Positions 26,020 through 35,428 of a stretch of 64,000 nt of DNA are shown one piece after another. Below the pieces are notes generated by a model. The model worked only from the letters and a program-made list of their open reading frames with translations. It had not been told where the DNA came from and ran no database searches. Origin of the DNA: Magnetococcus sp. PR-3 (GTDB taxonomy: Bacteria > Pseudomonadota > Magnetococcia > Magnetococcales > Magnetococcaceae). Numbering within the stretch: position 1 is the first letter of the stretch; every line of letters starts with the position of its first letter. The DNA is taken from the NCBI RefSeq assembly GCF_036689865.1, contig NZ_JBAHUQ010000016.1, positions 43,338 through 107,337 of the forward strand. Direction: 5' to 3'. The position numbers and the translations under genes were made by a program.

Positions 26020-28767
26020 ATGGCTACGGACGCCTTGGTCACACTGCGCCAAAAGATCACAGATCTCCTGGCGACAGCGCCCACCGACGCCCATGAACAA
26101 CAGCAAATCCTCGCGCTATTAGACAAAATGGCGCCTCCGCAAGCCCACACCCCCCATGATTACCACGAACAACTGTTCCTCTATAACCCGGTCAGTCAAC
26201 TGCTACTGGATGAAACAGGTCTTATCTGTGATTGTAATGAGACCTTTGCCAAAACCATGGGGCATACAAGGCAGGATCTACTCGGTCAAGCCCTACAAGT
26301 ACTGATTTACGGTGAGGATCAACCTCTTTACCAACAAAACTATGTCACCTTTTTTTCCAAACCGGCCGAGCACCCACTGACCTTACGCTTTAACGGTACG
26401 CACCAAGAACGCCCACTCACCATGGAGTTCCGAGCATCTGAGCGCTTACCGGGACAGACATTTAAGCGGATTATCGCCCTTCACGACACCACCGCCCATA
26501 CCGAGCTGGAACAGGAGCTGGCACTCTCCAATCTCTTTCTCGACGCCATTGTTGAAGCCATACCGACCATGGTGTTTATAAAAGAGGCTAAGGATCTGCG
26601 CTTTGCACGCTTCAACAAGGCAGGGGAAGCATTGCTGGGCATCTCCCGCCAAGAGATGATTGGAAAAAATGACTACGACTTTTTCCCGCCCCAAGAGGCC
26701 GATTTTTTTGTTCAAAAAGATCGTCATGTCCTCGACAGCGGTGAAACGTTGGAGATTCCAGAAGAGGCCATACAAACCCGCAACGGCCCCCGTTATCTCC
26801 ACACCTTTAAAAGTGTGATCCATGACAGCGACGGCACCCCAACGCATTTACTCGGGGTCTCTCTGGACATTACCCCGCGTAAAGCACTGGAAAAAGAGCT
26901 GGAGTCGGCCAATGATCAGCTCATGCAGATCAACGAAACACTGGAACAGCGCATTCAGAACCGAACACAACAATTGGAGAAGACCAACCAGCAGTTGCAA
27001 AGGCAAATTGAGCAACGCCAGCGCATGCAGGATCACCTACAGTTAAGTCATGAGGTTATTCGTAACACCAGTGAAGGGGTGATGATTACCGATACCCACG
27101 GCACCATTTTAGAGGTCAATGAGGCTTTCTGCCAGATCACTGGGTATGCCCGTGATGAGGTGCTGGGGCAAAACCCTGCCATGATGAAGTCAGACCGGCA
27201 TGATGCCAGCTTTTTCACCCAAATGTGGAAAGCCATTACCAGTGATGGCTACTGGAGCGGTGAGGTCTGGGACCGTCGCAAAAATGGAGAGGTCTTCCCT
27301 AAATGGCTCACCATCAATAGTGTGCACAACGAAGCGGGTGTGCTCACCCGTTTTGTCTCCATTTTCTCCGACATCAGCCAACGTAAAGCGGATGAAGCCG
27401 CACTGGAGAAACTGGCCCGTTTTGATCCACTAACCGACCTGCCCAACCGCACCCTGTTCCAGGACCGTCTACAGCATCAAATGACCCTGGCTAAACGTAC
27501 AGGGGAACACTTTACATTGATGTTTTTGGATCTGGACCATTTTAAAGATATTAACGACACCATGGGCCATGTGGTGGGAGATCGTCTGCTGCAAGAGGTT
27601 GCCCTACGTCTGTCTGACTGTTTGCGTGAAGAGGATACCATTGCCCGTGGTGAGTACCAGATGGGCAGCCATGCCACCATCTCACGCATGGGGGGGGATG
27701 AGTTCACCATTATCTTAGTGGACTGCCAGGATAACGATGCCGCTGTTGAGGTCGCCCAGCGTACATTGGAAGCCCTCAGAGCACCCTTCTACTTTGAAGG
27801 GTATGAGGTCTTCATCCAATCCTCTATCGGTTTAGCGCTCTACCCCCAAGATGGTACAGAAGCCGAAATATTGCTCAAAAATGCCGACTCTGCCCTGCAC
27901 CAAGCCAAAGCGGATGGACGCGGCGGGTTCCGCTTCTTCACCTCAGAAATGAACCATAAGGCTCAACGACGCATGGCTTTAGAGAGCCGTATGCGTAGTG
28001 CCTTGGATAAAGGTCAGTTCCAGCTCTACTATCAGCCCAAGGTGTGTGGTCAACACGGTACCCTTTTAGGCATGGAGGCCCTTATCCGCTGGCAAGATCC
28101 AGAGCATGGTTTGATATCCCCAGGGGATTTCATTCCTCTGGCTGAAGATGTGGGGTTGATCCTACCCATGAGTGATTGGATTTTAAAACAGGCTTGCCAA
28201 GAAACCATTAAGCTCATCCAGCAAGGCTGGACAGAGATCCGGGTTGCCGTCAACCTATCGGCCAAGCAGTTCAACAACCCCAAACAGTTGATTGAAGCCA
28301 TTCAAACCGCACTGGATGAAGCACAACTGGATCCAAAGCATCTTGAGCTGGAGATCACCGAAAGCATGGTGATGGGGAATGTGCAGGATGCGGTTAAAAC
28401 CATCCACCAACTGCGTGCCATGGGACTATCCATCGCTATGGATGACTTTGGCACAGGCTATTCATCCCTGGCTTATCTTAAACAACTGCCTATTCAGACC
28501 CTGAAGATTGACCGCTCCTTTGTAATTCATCTTGAGAAGGAGCAGAGTGATAAAGCCATTGTCTCCACGGTACTGGCCATGGCCGAACATCTTAACCTAA
28601 ATGTGGTGGCCGAAGGTGTTGAGACCCAAGCCCAAGCTGATTTTTTGAGTGAACAGGGGTGTAAGGAGCTACAAGGCTACTATTTCAGCCGCCCCCAGCC
28701 CCTTGAACAGCTGATAGAACAGCTCCAAGAGCCACGGTGGTCAACAGCACCTGGCACCTTGCGCTAA
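26020..28767 (+). CDS. Triple PAS-GGDEF-EAL protein (c-di-GMP turnover)
   Basis: This 915-residue protein has three PAS-like domains (about 50-165, 170-290, 345-465), a coiled coil between the second and third, then GGDEF and EAL. GGDEF is intact at residues 558-562 (RMGGDEF), with a 13-residue insertion (GEYQMGSHATISR) just before it. The EAL domain is complete: MEALIRW, VNLSAKQF, ELEITES, DDFGTGYSS, KIDRSFV, VAEGVET and LQGYYFSRP. Both activities are possible on sequence. No membrane segment or signal peptide is evident. The ATG at 26020 has AAGGA upstream. Confidence 0.93.
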   Translation: MATDALVTLRQKITDLLATAPTDAHEQQQILALLDKMAPPQAHTPHDYHEQLFLYNPVSQLLLDETGLICDCNETFAKTMGHTRQDLLGQALQVLIYGEDQPLYQQNYVTFFSKPAEHPLTLRFNGTHQERPLTMEFRASERLPGQTFKRIIALHDTTAHTELEQELALSNLFLDAIVEAIPTMVFIKEAKDLRFARFNKAGEALLGISRQEMIGKNDYDFFPPQEADFFVQKDRHVLDSGETLEIPEEAIQTRNGPRYLHTFKSVIHDSDGTPTHLLGVSLDITPRKALEKELESANDQLMQINETLEQRIQNRTQQLEKTNQQLQRQIEQRQRMQDHLQLSHEVIRNTSEGVMITDTHGTILEVNEAFCQITGYARDEVLGQNPAMMKSDRHDASFFTQMWKAITSDGYWSGEVWDRRKNGEVFPKWLTINSVHNEAGVLTRFVSIFSDISQRKADEAALEKLARFDPLTDLPNRTLFQDRLQHQMTLAKRTGEHFTLMFLDLDHFKDINDTMGHVVGDRLLQEVALRLSDCLREEDTIARGEYQMGSHATISRMGGDEFTIILVDCQDNDAAVEVAQRTLEALRAPFYFEGYEVFIQSSIGLALYPQDGTEAEILLKNADSALHQAKADGRGGFRFFTSEMNHKAQRRMALESRMRSALDKGQFQLYYQPKVCGQHGTLLGMEALIRWQDPEHGLISPGDFIPLAEDVGLILPMSDWILKQACQETIKLIQQGWTEIRVAVNLSAKQFNNPKQLIEAIQTALDEAQLDPKHLELEITESMVMGNVQDAVKTIHQLRAMGLSIAMDDFGTGYSSLAYLKQLPIQTLKIDRSFVIHLEKEQSDKAIVSTVLAMAEHLNLNVVAEGVETQAQADFLSEQGCKELQGYYFSRPQPLEQLIEQLQEPRWSTAPGTLR

Positions 28768-28889
28768 AGCCTCCGACTTAGCACCCTCCCCATAAGATAA
28801 AGGGTGCCCAAGCCCAACACGCGCCAGTCTATACTCTATTGAGCACCATCCCCCTACCGGCACGGCACCCCCTCCCCGATCTTATGAGA

Positions 28890-30662
28890 TTAACGGAAGG
28901 TGGCTTTAATCTGTGCGGGTCGTAACCGGGTGGCTTTAAAGTTGGAGATGGGGTCAAAGCGCGCCTCTTTACCCTTGCCTGCATTGGTGTGCCACCCCAA
29001 CAGTCCATCAGCACCAGGAGAGGCCGCATAGTACCCATGGCTGTTCCAGCTAATCCAGGACTGCCCATTACGATGAGGGAACAGCGAGACCACCACTCCG
29101 CCCCCCTGCACGCGTAACCAGCGGATCACACCATCCCGACTGGCCACCACCACATAGCGGTTATCCCGAGTTAGATTGATGAACAAGGGAGGCGTATTCA
29201 GTTTAGCCTTCCAGAACAGACCCCCATTCGCATGGTGCAGACGCACCCCCCGAGAGGTCATTAAGGCTACCAATGGCACCCGAAGAGAGACGGCATAATC
29301 CAGCAGTTTTTCGCCTTCATCCAACGCCAGCTTGGTTTTTCCATCCACAATCAGGGTATCACCAGAACGCTGGACCTTAATCAGAGGACTTTTTCTAGAG
29401 GGGCCATGCAACACCAACTCCGGATCAACCTGACGCATGGCTAGATCTGAAAAATCGAAATGCCGGAGTCGCTTACCGCCACTATCTAAGGAAAATTGAA
29501 CAACCGCCCCATTCGATGACAGCTTCAGGCGATCGCCAAGCCCTCTAAAGTCCGCATGGGGACGTTTTAAAAGAAAGCTGTTAAAGCCATACTCATCCAG
29601 CGCCCCAAGTGCAGGGTCTGCGGTGGTATAAGCTAACTTCTCCTTGGCCAATGCAGCCATCGCCATGACCGTATCTGCCCCGACAGGAATATCCAAATAC
29701 CGGGCTTTTTGTGACCCTTTGGGTACCCCACCACGGGCCCATTTTCGGATAAAGTAGCGCCCCCCAACAGAGGCCGTACCCCCACCATAGAGGTAACGCC
29801 CTTTCTGGCTCCAGGTAACCAGATGCATCGCCCCGGTTTTTACATCCGACATATCCGGGGCATATTTAAAGGTCAGGTCCTTACCAGCCAGTACCTGTAT
29901 CATAGCCCGGTCCCGGTAAGCGACGGCCAGGTAGCGCCCATCCGGGGAAAAGCGCACATCATACGGTTGCCCACCCTCAACAGGGATGACCTGATGACTC
30001 AGCTGAAAGTGACGGCTGTAGAGCCGTACCTTGCCATCATACGCACTGGCGACCAACTGACCATTGGGCGCAAACGCCACACGGTTACACGTACCTGCAA
30101 AGCTACGGTCCCCACCGAGCAACACCCCATCACTGGTTCGATACACCCGAAATCCGTTTTTCTCGCCCAAAGCCACCGCCAGCATGCTGCCATCTTTATT
30201 AAAGGCCAGATGATTAACCTGAGCCGGCAGATCCACAATACGGCGGATCATTTTGCCATCATGCACCGTCATTAAATAGATGCTGATCCGTTTATCCCAT
30301 GACCACCCTGTCCAACCACTCAGGGCCAATACCCGTCCGTTGGGGGAAAGCGCAGAGGCATAAAGCTTACCGTCGGCCCGATCAAAAGCGATTGGTGGAC
30401 GGTAAACCTTTAAGAGCTGGCCCTGGTCATTCCACAACCGTGCGGTTTTATCATCCGATGCCGTTAGAAAAAACTGACCATCCTGGGAGGGCCCCAAAGC
30501 CCGCACCAGATCGGTGTGCATATACCCTTCAACACGTGCTGTCGTGGTGGTATCAGGCTGTTGTTCAGCACTATTTGCAGAGGCAGAGGGTGGCACAGCA
30601 AAGCTGGCCACAGCGACCAAAAGCCACAAAACCGCACCTACTGCGGATGATCCAGGGAACAT
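28890..30662 (-). CDS. Secreted WD40-repeat protein with caspase-associated tail motif
   Basis: The 590-residue protein starts with a signal peptide (WLLVAVASFAVPPSASA) and folds mainly as WD40-type blades, seen as repeats such as DGQFFLTASDDKTARLW, NGQLVASAYDGKVRLY and DGRYLAVAYRDRAMIQV. Near the C-terminus it has GYYAASPGADGLLGWH, a motif that closes WD40 regions in many caspase-like (peptidase C14) proteins. No caspase domain is present. It probably acts in the periplasm as a binding or scaffold protein; the partner is unknown. No operon partner is seen. Confidence 0.7.
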   Translation of the reverse strand: MFPGSSAVGAVLWLLVAVASFAVPPSASANSAEQQPDTTTTARVEGYMHTDLVRALGPSQDGQFFLTASDDKTARLWNDQGQLLKVYRPPIAFDRADGKLYASALSPNGRVLALSGWTGWSWDKRISIYLMTVHDGKMIRRIVDLPAQVNHLAFNKDGSMLAVALGEKNGFRVYRTSDGVLLGGDRSFAGTCNRVAFAPNGQLVASAYDGKVRLYSRHFQLSHQVIPVEGGQPYDVRFSPDGRYLAVAYRDRAMIQVLAGKDLTFKYAPDMSDVKTGAMHLVTWSQKGRYLYGGGTASVGGRYFIRKWARGGVPKGSQKARYLDIPVGADTVMAMAALAKEKLAYTTADPALGALDEYGFNSFLLKRPHADFRGLGDRLKLSSNGAVVQFSLDSGGKRLRHFDFSDLAMRQVDPELVLHGPSRKSPLIKVQRSGDTLIVDGKTKLALDEGEKLLDYAVSLRVPLVALMTSRGVRLHHANGGLFWKAKLNTPPLFINLTRDNRYVVVASRDGVIRWLRVQGGGVVVSLFPHRNGQSWISWNSHGYYAASPGADGLLGWHTNAGKGKEARFDPISNFKATRLRPAQIKATFR

Positions 30663-30851
30663 AACAGGGAACTCTCTATTAACAGGTTATTTCTAAAAGA
30701 ATAGATACGGCTGCTAGTTGAGTGACCTAAATTCAAGGCTGGTTACAAAGCAAACCTTATGGTTGTTCATTTTTGGTCGATAGCATAATGAAGAAGTCTA
30801 CAAACGCAATAAAAAGATCGTCTCTATGCGACGGCAGAATAAGAGTTAAGC

Positions 30852-31163
30852 ATGGCCAAGAGAGCCCCAGACCCCCAACAGGATCGCTTAAGTGCTGAAC
30901 AACTCGAACGTATTGCCTGGATTGCTGAGCAGACCAAACAGGCTCTACTTTCAGGCATGAACGCCATGCAACAGCTGGAACAAGCTGAGCAGGAAAAGTT
31001 GGACGCGGGTGAGCCGGAATCTGTAGAGCTGGCACAGATGCGTGACAAACTGGGGCGGCTTATTTTAGCCTGGGATGAAGTACAAAGCCAAATGGACCGC
31101 CTGGTCTCTAAACGTAAACCAGACGCCCTACCTGACAAGCTCCAAGCTCTACGCCCCCATTAA
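30852..31163 (+). CDS. Small helical protein of unknown function
   Basis: I do not recognise this 103-residue product. It is predicted to be almost entirely helical and highly charged (LSAEQLERIAWIAEQTKQAL, then MQQLEQAEQEKLDAG), with heptad-like spacing suggesting a coiled coil. It has no signal peptide, membrane segment or cysteines. The ATG has only a weak ribosome site (AAGAG, 8 bases upstream). An overlapping minus-strand frame of similar length is serine- and cysteine-rich and is more likely the shadow. It converges on the RNase D-like gene, whose stop lies 12 bases beyond. Confidence 0.5.
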   Translation: MAKRAPDPQQDRLSAEQLERIAWIAEQTKQALLSGMNAMQQLEQAEQEKLDAGEPESVELAQMRDKLGRLILAWDEVQSQMDRLVSKRKPDALPDKLQALRPH

Positions 31164-31175
31164 GCAGCCGTCACT

Positions 31176-31904
31176 TTAGGACTCAGAGTTTGGCGTTTTG
31201 GGTAGCGGACGCCGTCGCCCCCGCCGGGGTGGTCGTTTGGGTTTAACCGGCTGTAAAATGGCCTTATCCCGCTGCACATCAACCAAAGACATCTCGGCCA
31301 ACGCGACATAGAGTTCCCGGCTTATCCAGGCATCGGTCGCAGCGTAGGTTATCTGGTAAGGTTGCAGCTGCTCCAAAGCCCAATTGGAACATTGGGCTCG
31401 TTTGGAGATACGCACATCAAAAAAAGCCGCCGCCATACTGCGCAATCCCCGATTGGCGATGTCACTATGACGCGCTGTCTCCCCCACATCCACAAAACCA
31501 CCCGGCTCAAAAGAGAAAATAGCCTGGAGTTGGCGGATATCTTGGCTCAGCCCAACCCCAACCTTATAGATCTCAGGGTCGGCCAACAGTGCGGCCAAAA
31601 GGGTATGATCCTGCAGCTGGGTAATTTGAAAAAGGTAGACCACCTTATGCCCCGCCAATTGGATTAACGTGGGGTCATAGCTGGTACCTTTACGGAATGA
31701 AGGGCGTGTTTCAGTATCAAAACCCAGCACTTTTTCCTGGCGCAGTGCTTCTATGGCTTGGGGCAGTTCTTCATCCCGACTAATCAGGTGAATGTCGCCA
31801 TCCCAACGCACCACAGGCAGGCTATTGATACTCTCTTTGTCCCGTTTTTCCGCATAGTGGGATTGCAGTCGTAAAACCGAAGACATGAAAATGTAAACAG
31901 ACAT
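31176..31904 (-). CDS. RNase D-like 3'-5' exonuclease (DEDDy)
   Basis: This is a stand-alone DEDDy exonuclease domain of about 242 residues, shorter than E. coli RNase D because no HRDC domains follow. All catalytic residues are visible: Asp and Glu in GFDTET (about 62-66), Asp in GLSQDIRQL, and Tyr/Asp in YAATDAWIS. It probably trims RNA 3' ends; DNA cannot be excluded. The C-terminus is basic and proline-rich (KPKRPPRRGRRRP). The start is uncertain between ATG codons at 31904 and 31886. An in-frame ATG at 32024 would place a large hairpin inside the coding region and seems unlikely. Confidence 0.85.
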   Translation of the reverse strand: MSVYIFMSSVLRLQSHYAEKRDKESINSLPVVRWDGDIHLISRDEELPQAIEALRQEKVLGFDTETRPSFRKGTSYDPTLIQLAGHKVVYLFQITQLQDHTLLAALLADPEIYKVGVGLSQDIRQLQAIFSFEPGGFVDVGETARHSDIANRGLRSMAAAFFDVRISKRAQCSNWALEQLQPYQITYAATDAWISRELYVALAEMSLVDVQRDKAILQPVKPKRPPRRGRRRPLPKTPNSES

Positions 31905-31957
31905 ATGGGCGCAACACCCATGTGGGTGCCACGTCTTCTTAGCAGCATGAACTGGGG

Positions 31958-32019
31958 TCCATGGAGATCGGTGAGGCTCTATAACCCAAAACAGGGCTTG
32001 CTCAACCGATCTCCATGGA
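31958..32019. repeat. 15-bp perfect inverted repeat upstream of the RNase D-like gene
   Basis: TCCATGGAGATCGGT (31958-31972) and ACCGATCTCCATGGA (32005-32019) are perfect reverse complements, with three more inner pairs after a one-base bulge. The loop is about 26-32 bases. It sits 50-115 bases before the likely start codon. No U-tract follows on either strand. Confidence 0.8.
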
Positions 32020-32179
32020 TCCATCCCTCAATGCCAAAGCCATCAAACGGACGGTAATCTTAACACAGTTGCCATCCAGGGTGTGCGGACAATTCCACCC
32101 AAGGCCATCTTTATAGCGTAACCCTCATTTTTTGGTTTACCGCCTAAACCACCTGCTCATACCAACACCCAAAGACACG

Positions 32180-32214
32180 AAAAAAGGGGGAACCGTATGG
32201 CCCCCCCCTTTTTT
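32180..32214 (-). terminator. Terminator after the PAS-GGDEF-EAL gene
   Basis: AAAAAAGGGGG (32180-32190) pairs with CCCCCTTTTTT (32204-32214) around a 13-base loop. It gives a U-run on both strands, so it can stop transcription in either direction. It follows the minus-strand gene ending at 32262. Confidence 0.8.
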
Positions 32215-32261
32215 CTTAATCAACACCCTTCACACACGGGCCTACTGAGTAGGCACGGTGG

Positions 32262-33998
32262 TTAATCTTCCAATTTACGCCCTTCTTGTAGCAGCGCTGT
32301 AAACTCATCCGGTGGCAGCGGCTTACTGAAAAGGAAACCCTGCATCTCATTACACTTGAGCTCTTTCATAATGGAAAGCTGAGCATTGGTCTCCAGCCCT
32401 TCCACAATAACCGTCTGCTCCAGACTGTGGGCCATGGCGATAATGGCACTCACAATGGCTTTATCACCACTGCTCTCCAGGTCCGTCACAAAAGAACGGT
32501 CAATTTTAAGGGTCTGGAACGGGAACTGACGCAGCTGACTAAGGGAGGAGTAACCGGTACCAAAATCATCAATAGAGAGTTTAACGCCCAGTGCACTGAT
32601 ACGGTTAAGCATATCAATGGCCCGATCGACATCATCCATAATGGCACTCTCGGTGATCTCCAGATCCACCAAAGAGGGGTCTACTTGGTGCTCATCCAAC
32701 AACTCTTTGACCAGAGCAGCCAGATCCTGACGCTTAAACTGTAGGGCGGAGAGGTTAATCCCCATACGCACAGGCTTTAAGCCCATCTTCTGCCAAGTAC
32801 CGATCTGCTTCACCGCGGTCCGCATGACCCACTCACCAATGGGTACGATCAAACCCGTCTCTTCGGCCACGGGAATAAATAGCCCAGGAGAGATCAAACC
32901 GCGCTCAGAATGCTTCCAACGGATCAAAGCCTCGGCCCCAATAATGGAACCATCATGCAGATCGACTTGCGGTTGGTAGTAGAGAATCAGCTCATCTTTA
33001 TCAATGGCCTGACGCAGGCTGGTTTCCAGCTCAAAACGTTCACGGGCCGCTTCGGTCATCTCGGATGAGAAGAACTGATAGTTGTTCCAGCCACGTTGGC
33101 GGGCATGGTTCAACGCGGTTTCTGCATTTGTCAGCAGCTCACGCGGGGCCTCACCATCCTGCGGGAACAGGGTAATACCCATGGCGGCATTAATCTCTAC
33201 CGGCTGTCCCAGCACTTCAACAGGTGCCACCAGAGACTCATAAACTTTACGGGCGACCACAGATGAGTTACGCACAGCATCTTTATGACCATTCAGGTCC
33301 GAGAGCAGCAGCGCAAAGCTATCTTCACCAATCCGCGCCACCGAGTCTGTGGTACGCAAGCAGTCATCCAGTCGAACCGCTACCTCTTTGATCAATTCAT
33401 CCGTCGCCGCTTGCCCCAGCGAGTTTTGAATCAGCTTAATACGCTCGGTATCCAACCCCAGGAACATCGCCCCAACACAGTTTTTATGCCGTTTAGCCTG
33501 GGAGATAGCTTGCTGCAAACGGTCTTCAAACAGAATACGGCTGGGCAAACCCGTTAGATCATCACGGTTTTCTTCAGGCGAGATCGTAGGCTCTGCCACC
33601 AAAGAACTGCCACGTAACTGCGCAATATAGTAGCGAACCTGACCATCGGGGGGCAGTACAGCACTGACTTTTAAATCGACCGTAAGCTGCTTACCATCTC
33701 CGATTGATTGGGAGAGGCTACCTTGCCAAAAGCCACTTTGCCACAGCTCTTCACGGATATTTTCTAGTGTTTGCTCACGGAACTCATCTGGCATCAAACG
33801 TAAGATATGCTGACCGTTTAGTGAGCCCTGCTTAAGACCAGTCATATTCATAAAGGCTTGATTAGCCTGACGCACCATGCCCCTTGCATCAAGAATCAAA
33901 ATACCTTCGTGGCTATTTTCCAGCAGGGTACGCATCATCCTTAGACTTTGATCTTTGGATGCTTGTGCTGCTGAATTTTGCTTTTTACTTACAGTCAT
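32262..33998 (-). CDS. PAS-degenerate GGDEF-EAL protein (predicted c-di-GMP phosphodiesterase)
   Basis: This 578-residue protein has one PAS domain (about 20-130), a GGDEF-fold domain and an EAL domain. The GGDEF site reads GEDSF, so cyclase activity should be lost, though the domain may still bind GTP or act as a regulator. The EAL domain keeps its set of catalytic motifs: AEALIRW, INLSALQF, LEITES, DDFGTGYSS, KIDRSFV, VEGLET and MQGFLFSKP. The net prediction is c-di-GMP breakdown under PAS control. No membrane segment is seen. It has its own terminator. Confidence 0.92.
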   Translation of the reverse strand: MTVSKKQNSAAQASKDQSLRMMRTLLENSHEGILILDARGMVRQANQAFMNMTGLKQGSLNGQHILRLMPDEFREQTLENIREELWQSGFWQGSLSQSIGDGKQLTVDLKVSAVLPPDGQVRYYIAQLRGSSLVAEPTISPEENRDDLTGLPSRILFEDRLQQAISQAKRHKNCVGAMFLGLDTERIKLIQNSLGQAATDELIKEVAVRLDDCLRTTDSVARIGEDSFALLLSDLNGHKDAVRNSSVVARKVYESLVAPVEVLGQPVEINAAMGITLFPQDGEAPRELLTNAETALNHARQRGWNNYQFFSSEMTEAARERFELETSLRQAIDKDELILYYQPQVDLHDGSIIGAEALIRWKHSERGLISPGLFIPVAEETGLIVPIGEWVMRTAVKQIGTWQKMGLKPVRMGINLSALQFKRQDLAALVKELLDEHQVDPSLVDLEITESAIMDDVDRAIDMLNRISALGVKLSIDDFGTGYSSLSQLRQFPFQTLKIDRSFVTDLESSGDKAIVSAIIAMAHSLEQTVIVEGLETNAQLSIMKELKCNEMQGFLFSKPLPPDEFTALLQEGRKLED

Positions 33999-34063
33999 GA
34001 AATCACCATGGATGCCCCAATGTTCCGCACTTTTTTACGACAGCGTGTGACATTATGCACGTT

Positions 34064-35296
34064 TCAACCAAGTGCACGCAATCGTTCAATCAGGGGTGGG
34101 TGCGAATAGTGTAAAGCTACATATCCTGGATGAGGGTTCAAATGGGCTAAATTGTCATTGTGCAGACGCTTTAATGCAGCCCCTAGAACAGCCCCGTTGG
34201 TTAACTCTGCCGCATAGTGATCCGCTTCATACTCATGGGTACGAGAGAGCCCGTTAAACGCGACCCCAAGCACCATCTCTACAGGTGTGTAGAGAATACC
34301 AAAGAAGACCAAACCACCATAGACAGAAGTCTGTTCTATACCAAACGCCTGAAAAAGTGGAAGTTGCTCGATGGCCAGCCCCATAAGAAACAGCAACAAA
34401 CCGGTATGCACAATCCCCATGCCCGTACGTTTAAAGACATGGTTCATTTTATAATGGCCAATCTCATGGGCCAGTACCGCTTCCAGCTCCGCGTCATCAT
34501 GCTTTTCAATCAATGTATCAAACAAGGCGATACGACGCCGTTTACCAAACCCACTAAAAAAGGCGTTACCTTTGGAAGAGCGCTTGGAGCCATCGATTTG
34601 ATAAATCCCTTGCAGAGGGAACTGGGCCCGTTCAGCCAACTGCTGCAAACGCACCTTAAGCGCACCTTCTGGCAGCGGATCAAAACGGTTAAATAACGGC
34701 ATAATCCAAGTCGCCGCCACATATTGGATAAACAGGGATACCGCGGTAATCAGTGCCCAGGCATAGAGCCAACCCCAGCCCCCCGCCCATTGAAAAAAGA
34801 GCAAGAGCGCTGCTAACAAAGGTCCACCAAGAGCCAGTGCCAACAGGGTGCCTTTAACCCGGTCCATCACAAAGGTCTGCCAATTGGTACGGTTAAACCC
34901 GTAGCGATTTTCAATGGAGAAGGTCGCATAGAGATTAAAAGGCAACCCCATCACCGAACTTAACAGCAGCAATGTGCCAATAAAAATCAGCCCGGTCCAA
35001 ATAGGGTTAAACCCAAACCCTGTGCTCCACTGCTGTAGCCACGCAAAGCCCCCCAGCAACCAAAACAGCACCATGGCCAGCAACTCAACACCCCCAGAGA
35101 TACGCTCTAACCGATAACGCTCACTATGGTACCGAACCGCCAACTGCTGCTGATCATCATCGCGCATATCCGCCAATGAACGTGGTAGTGGCTGAAACCA
35201 GCGCTGATGGTTAAGGTGGGAAAACCAAGCCCCAACCCCATGCGTGATCAAAAGGGCGGCCAAAATCAGCCCCCCCAAAAGTGTCATTGTGATCAT
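34064..35296 (-). CDS. M48-family membrane metallopeptidase (Ste24/CAAX protease-like)
   Basis: This 410-residue integral-membrane protease has hydrophobic segments across the N-terminal two thirds, the zinc-binding motif HEIGH in AVLAHEIGHYKMNH, and the third ligand glutamate in EYEADHYAAEL. The length and layout match Ste24-like rather than HtpX-like members. The CAAX-processing activity known from eukaryotic Ste24 should not be assumed; bacterial members are thought to act in membrane protein quality control. I use the ATG at 35296; the frame also opens at a TTG six codons earlier. It is probably a single gene. Confidence 0.9.
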   Translation of the reverse strand: MITMTLLGGLILAALLITHGVGAWFSHLNHQRWFQPLPRSLADMRDDDQQQLAVRYHSERYRLERISGGVELLAMVLFWLLGGFAWLQQWSTGFGFNPIWTGLIFIGTLLLLSSVMGLPFNLYATFSIENRYGFNRTNWQTFVMDRVKGTLLALALGGPLLAALLLFFQWAGGWGWLYAWALITAVSLFIQYVAATWIMPLFNRFDPLPEGALKVRLQQLAERAQFPLQGIYQIDGSKRSSKGNAFFSGFGKRRRIALFDTLIEKHDDAELEAVLAHEIGHYKMNHVFKRTGMGIVHTGLLLFLMGLAIEQLPLFQAFGIEQTSVYGGLVFFGILYTPVEMVLGVAFNGLSRTHEYEADHYAAELTNGAVLGAALKRLHNDNLAHLNPHPGYVALHYSHPPLIERLRALG

Positions 35297-35428
35297 GATG
35301 TGCTCTACGCCCAAGATCCAGACAGAGGGTCCAGATCAAACCAACGGAATTTATAAAACAGCCTGCCACTATACCATCTAACGCCACAGGTTAGAACCAT
35401 AGATATGCAGTGAAACAAATAGATAGGT

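Noticed and set aside
30824..31138. Minus-strand frame overlapping the small helical protein
   Set aside because: Ser/Cys-rich shadow composition and no ribosome site; the plus-strand frame has better protein-like character.
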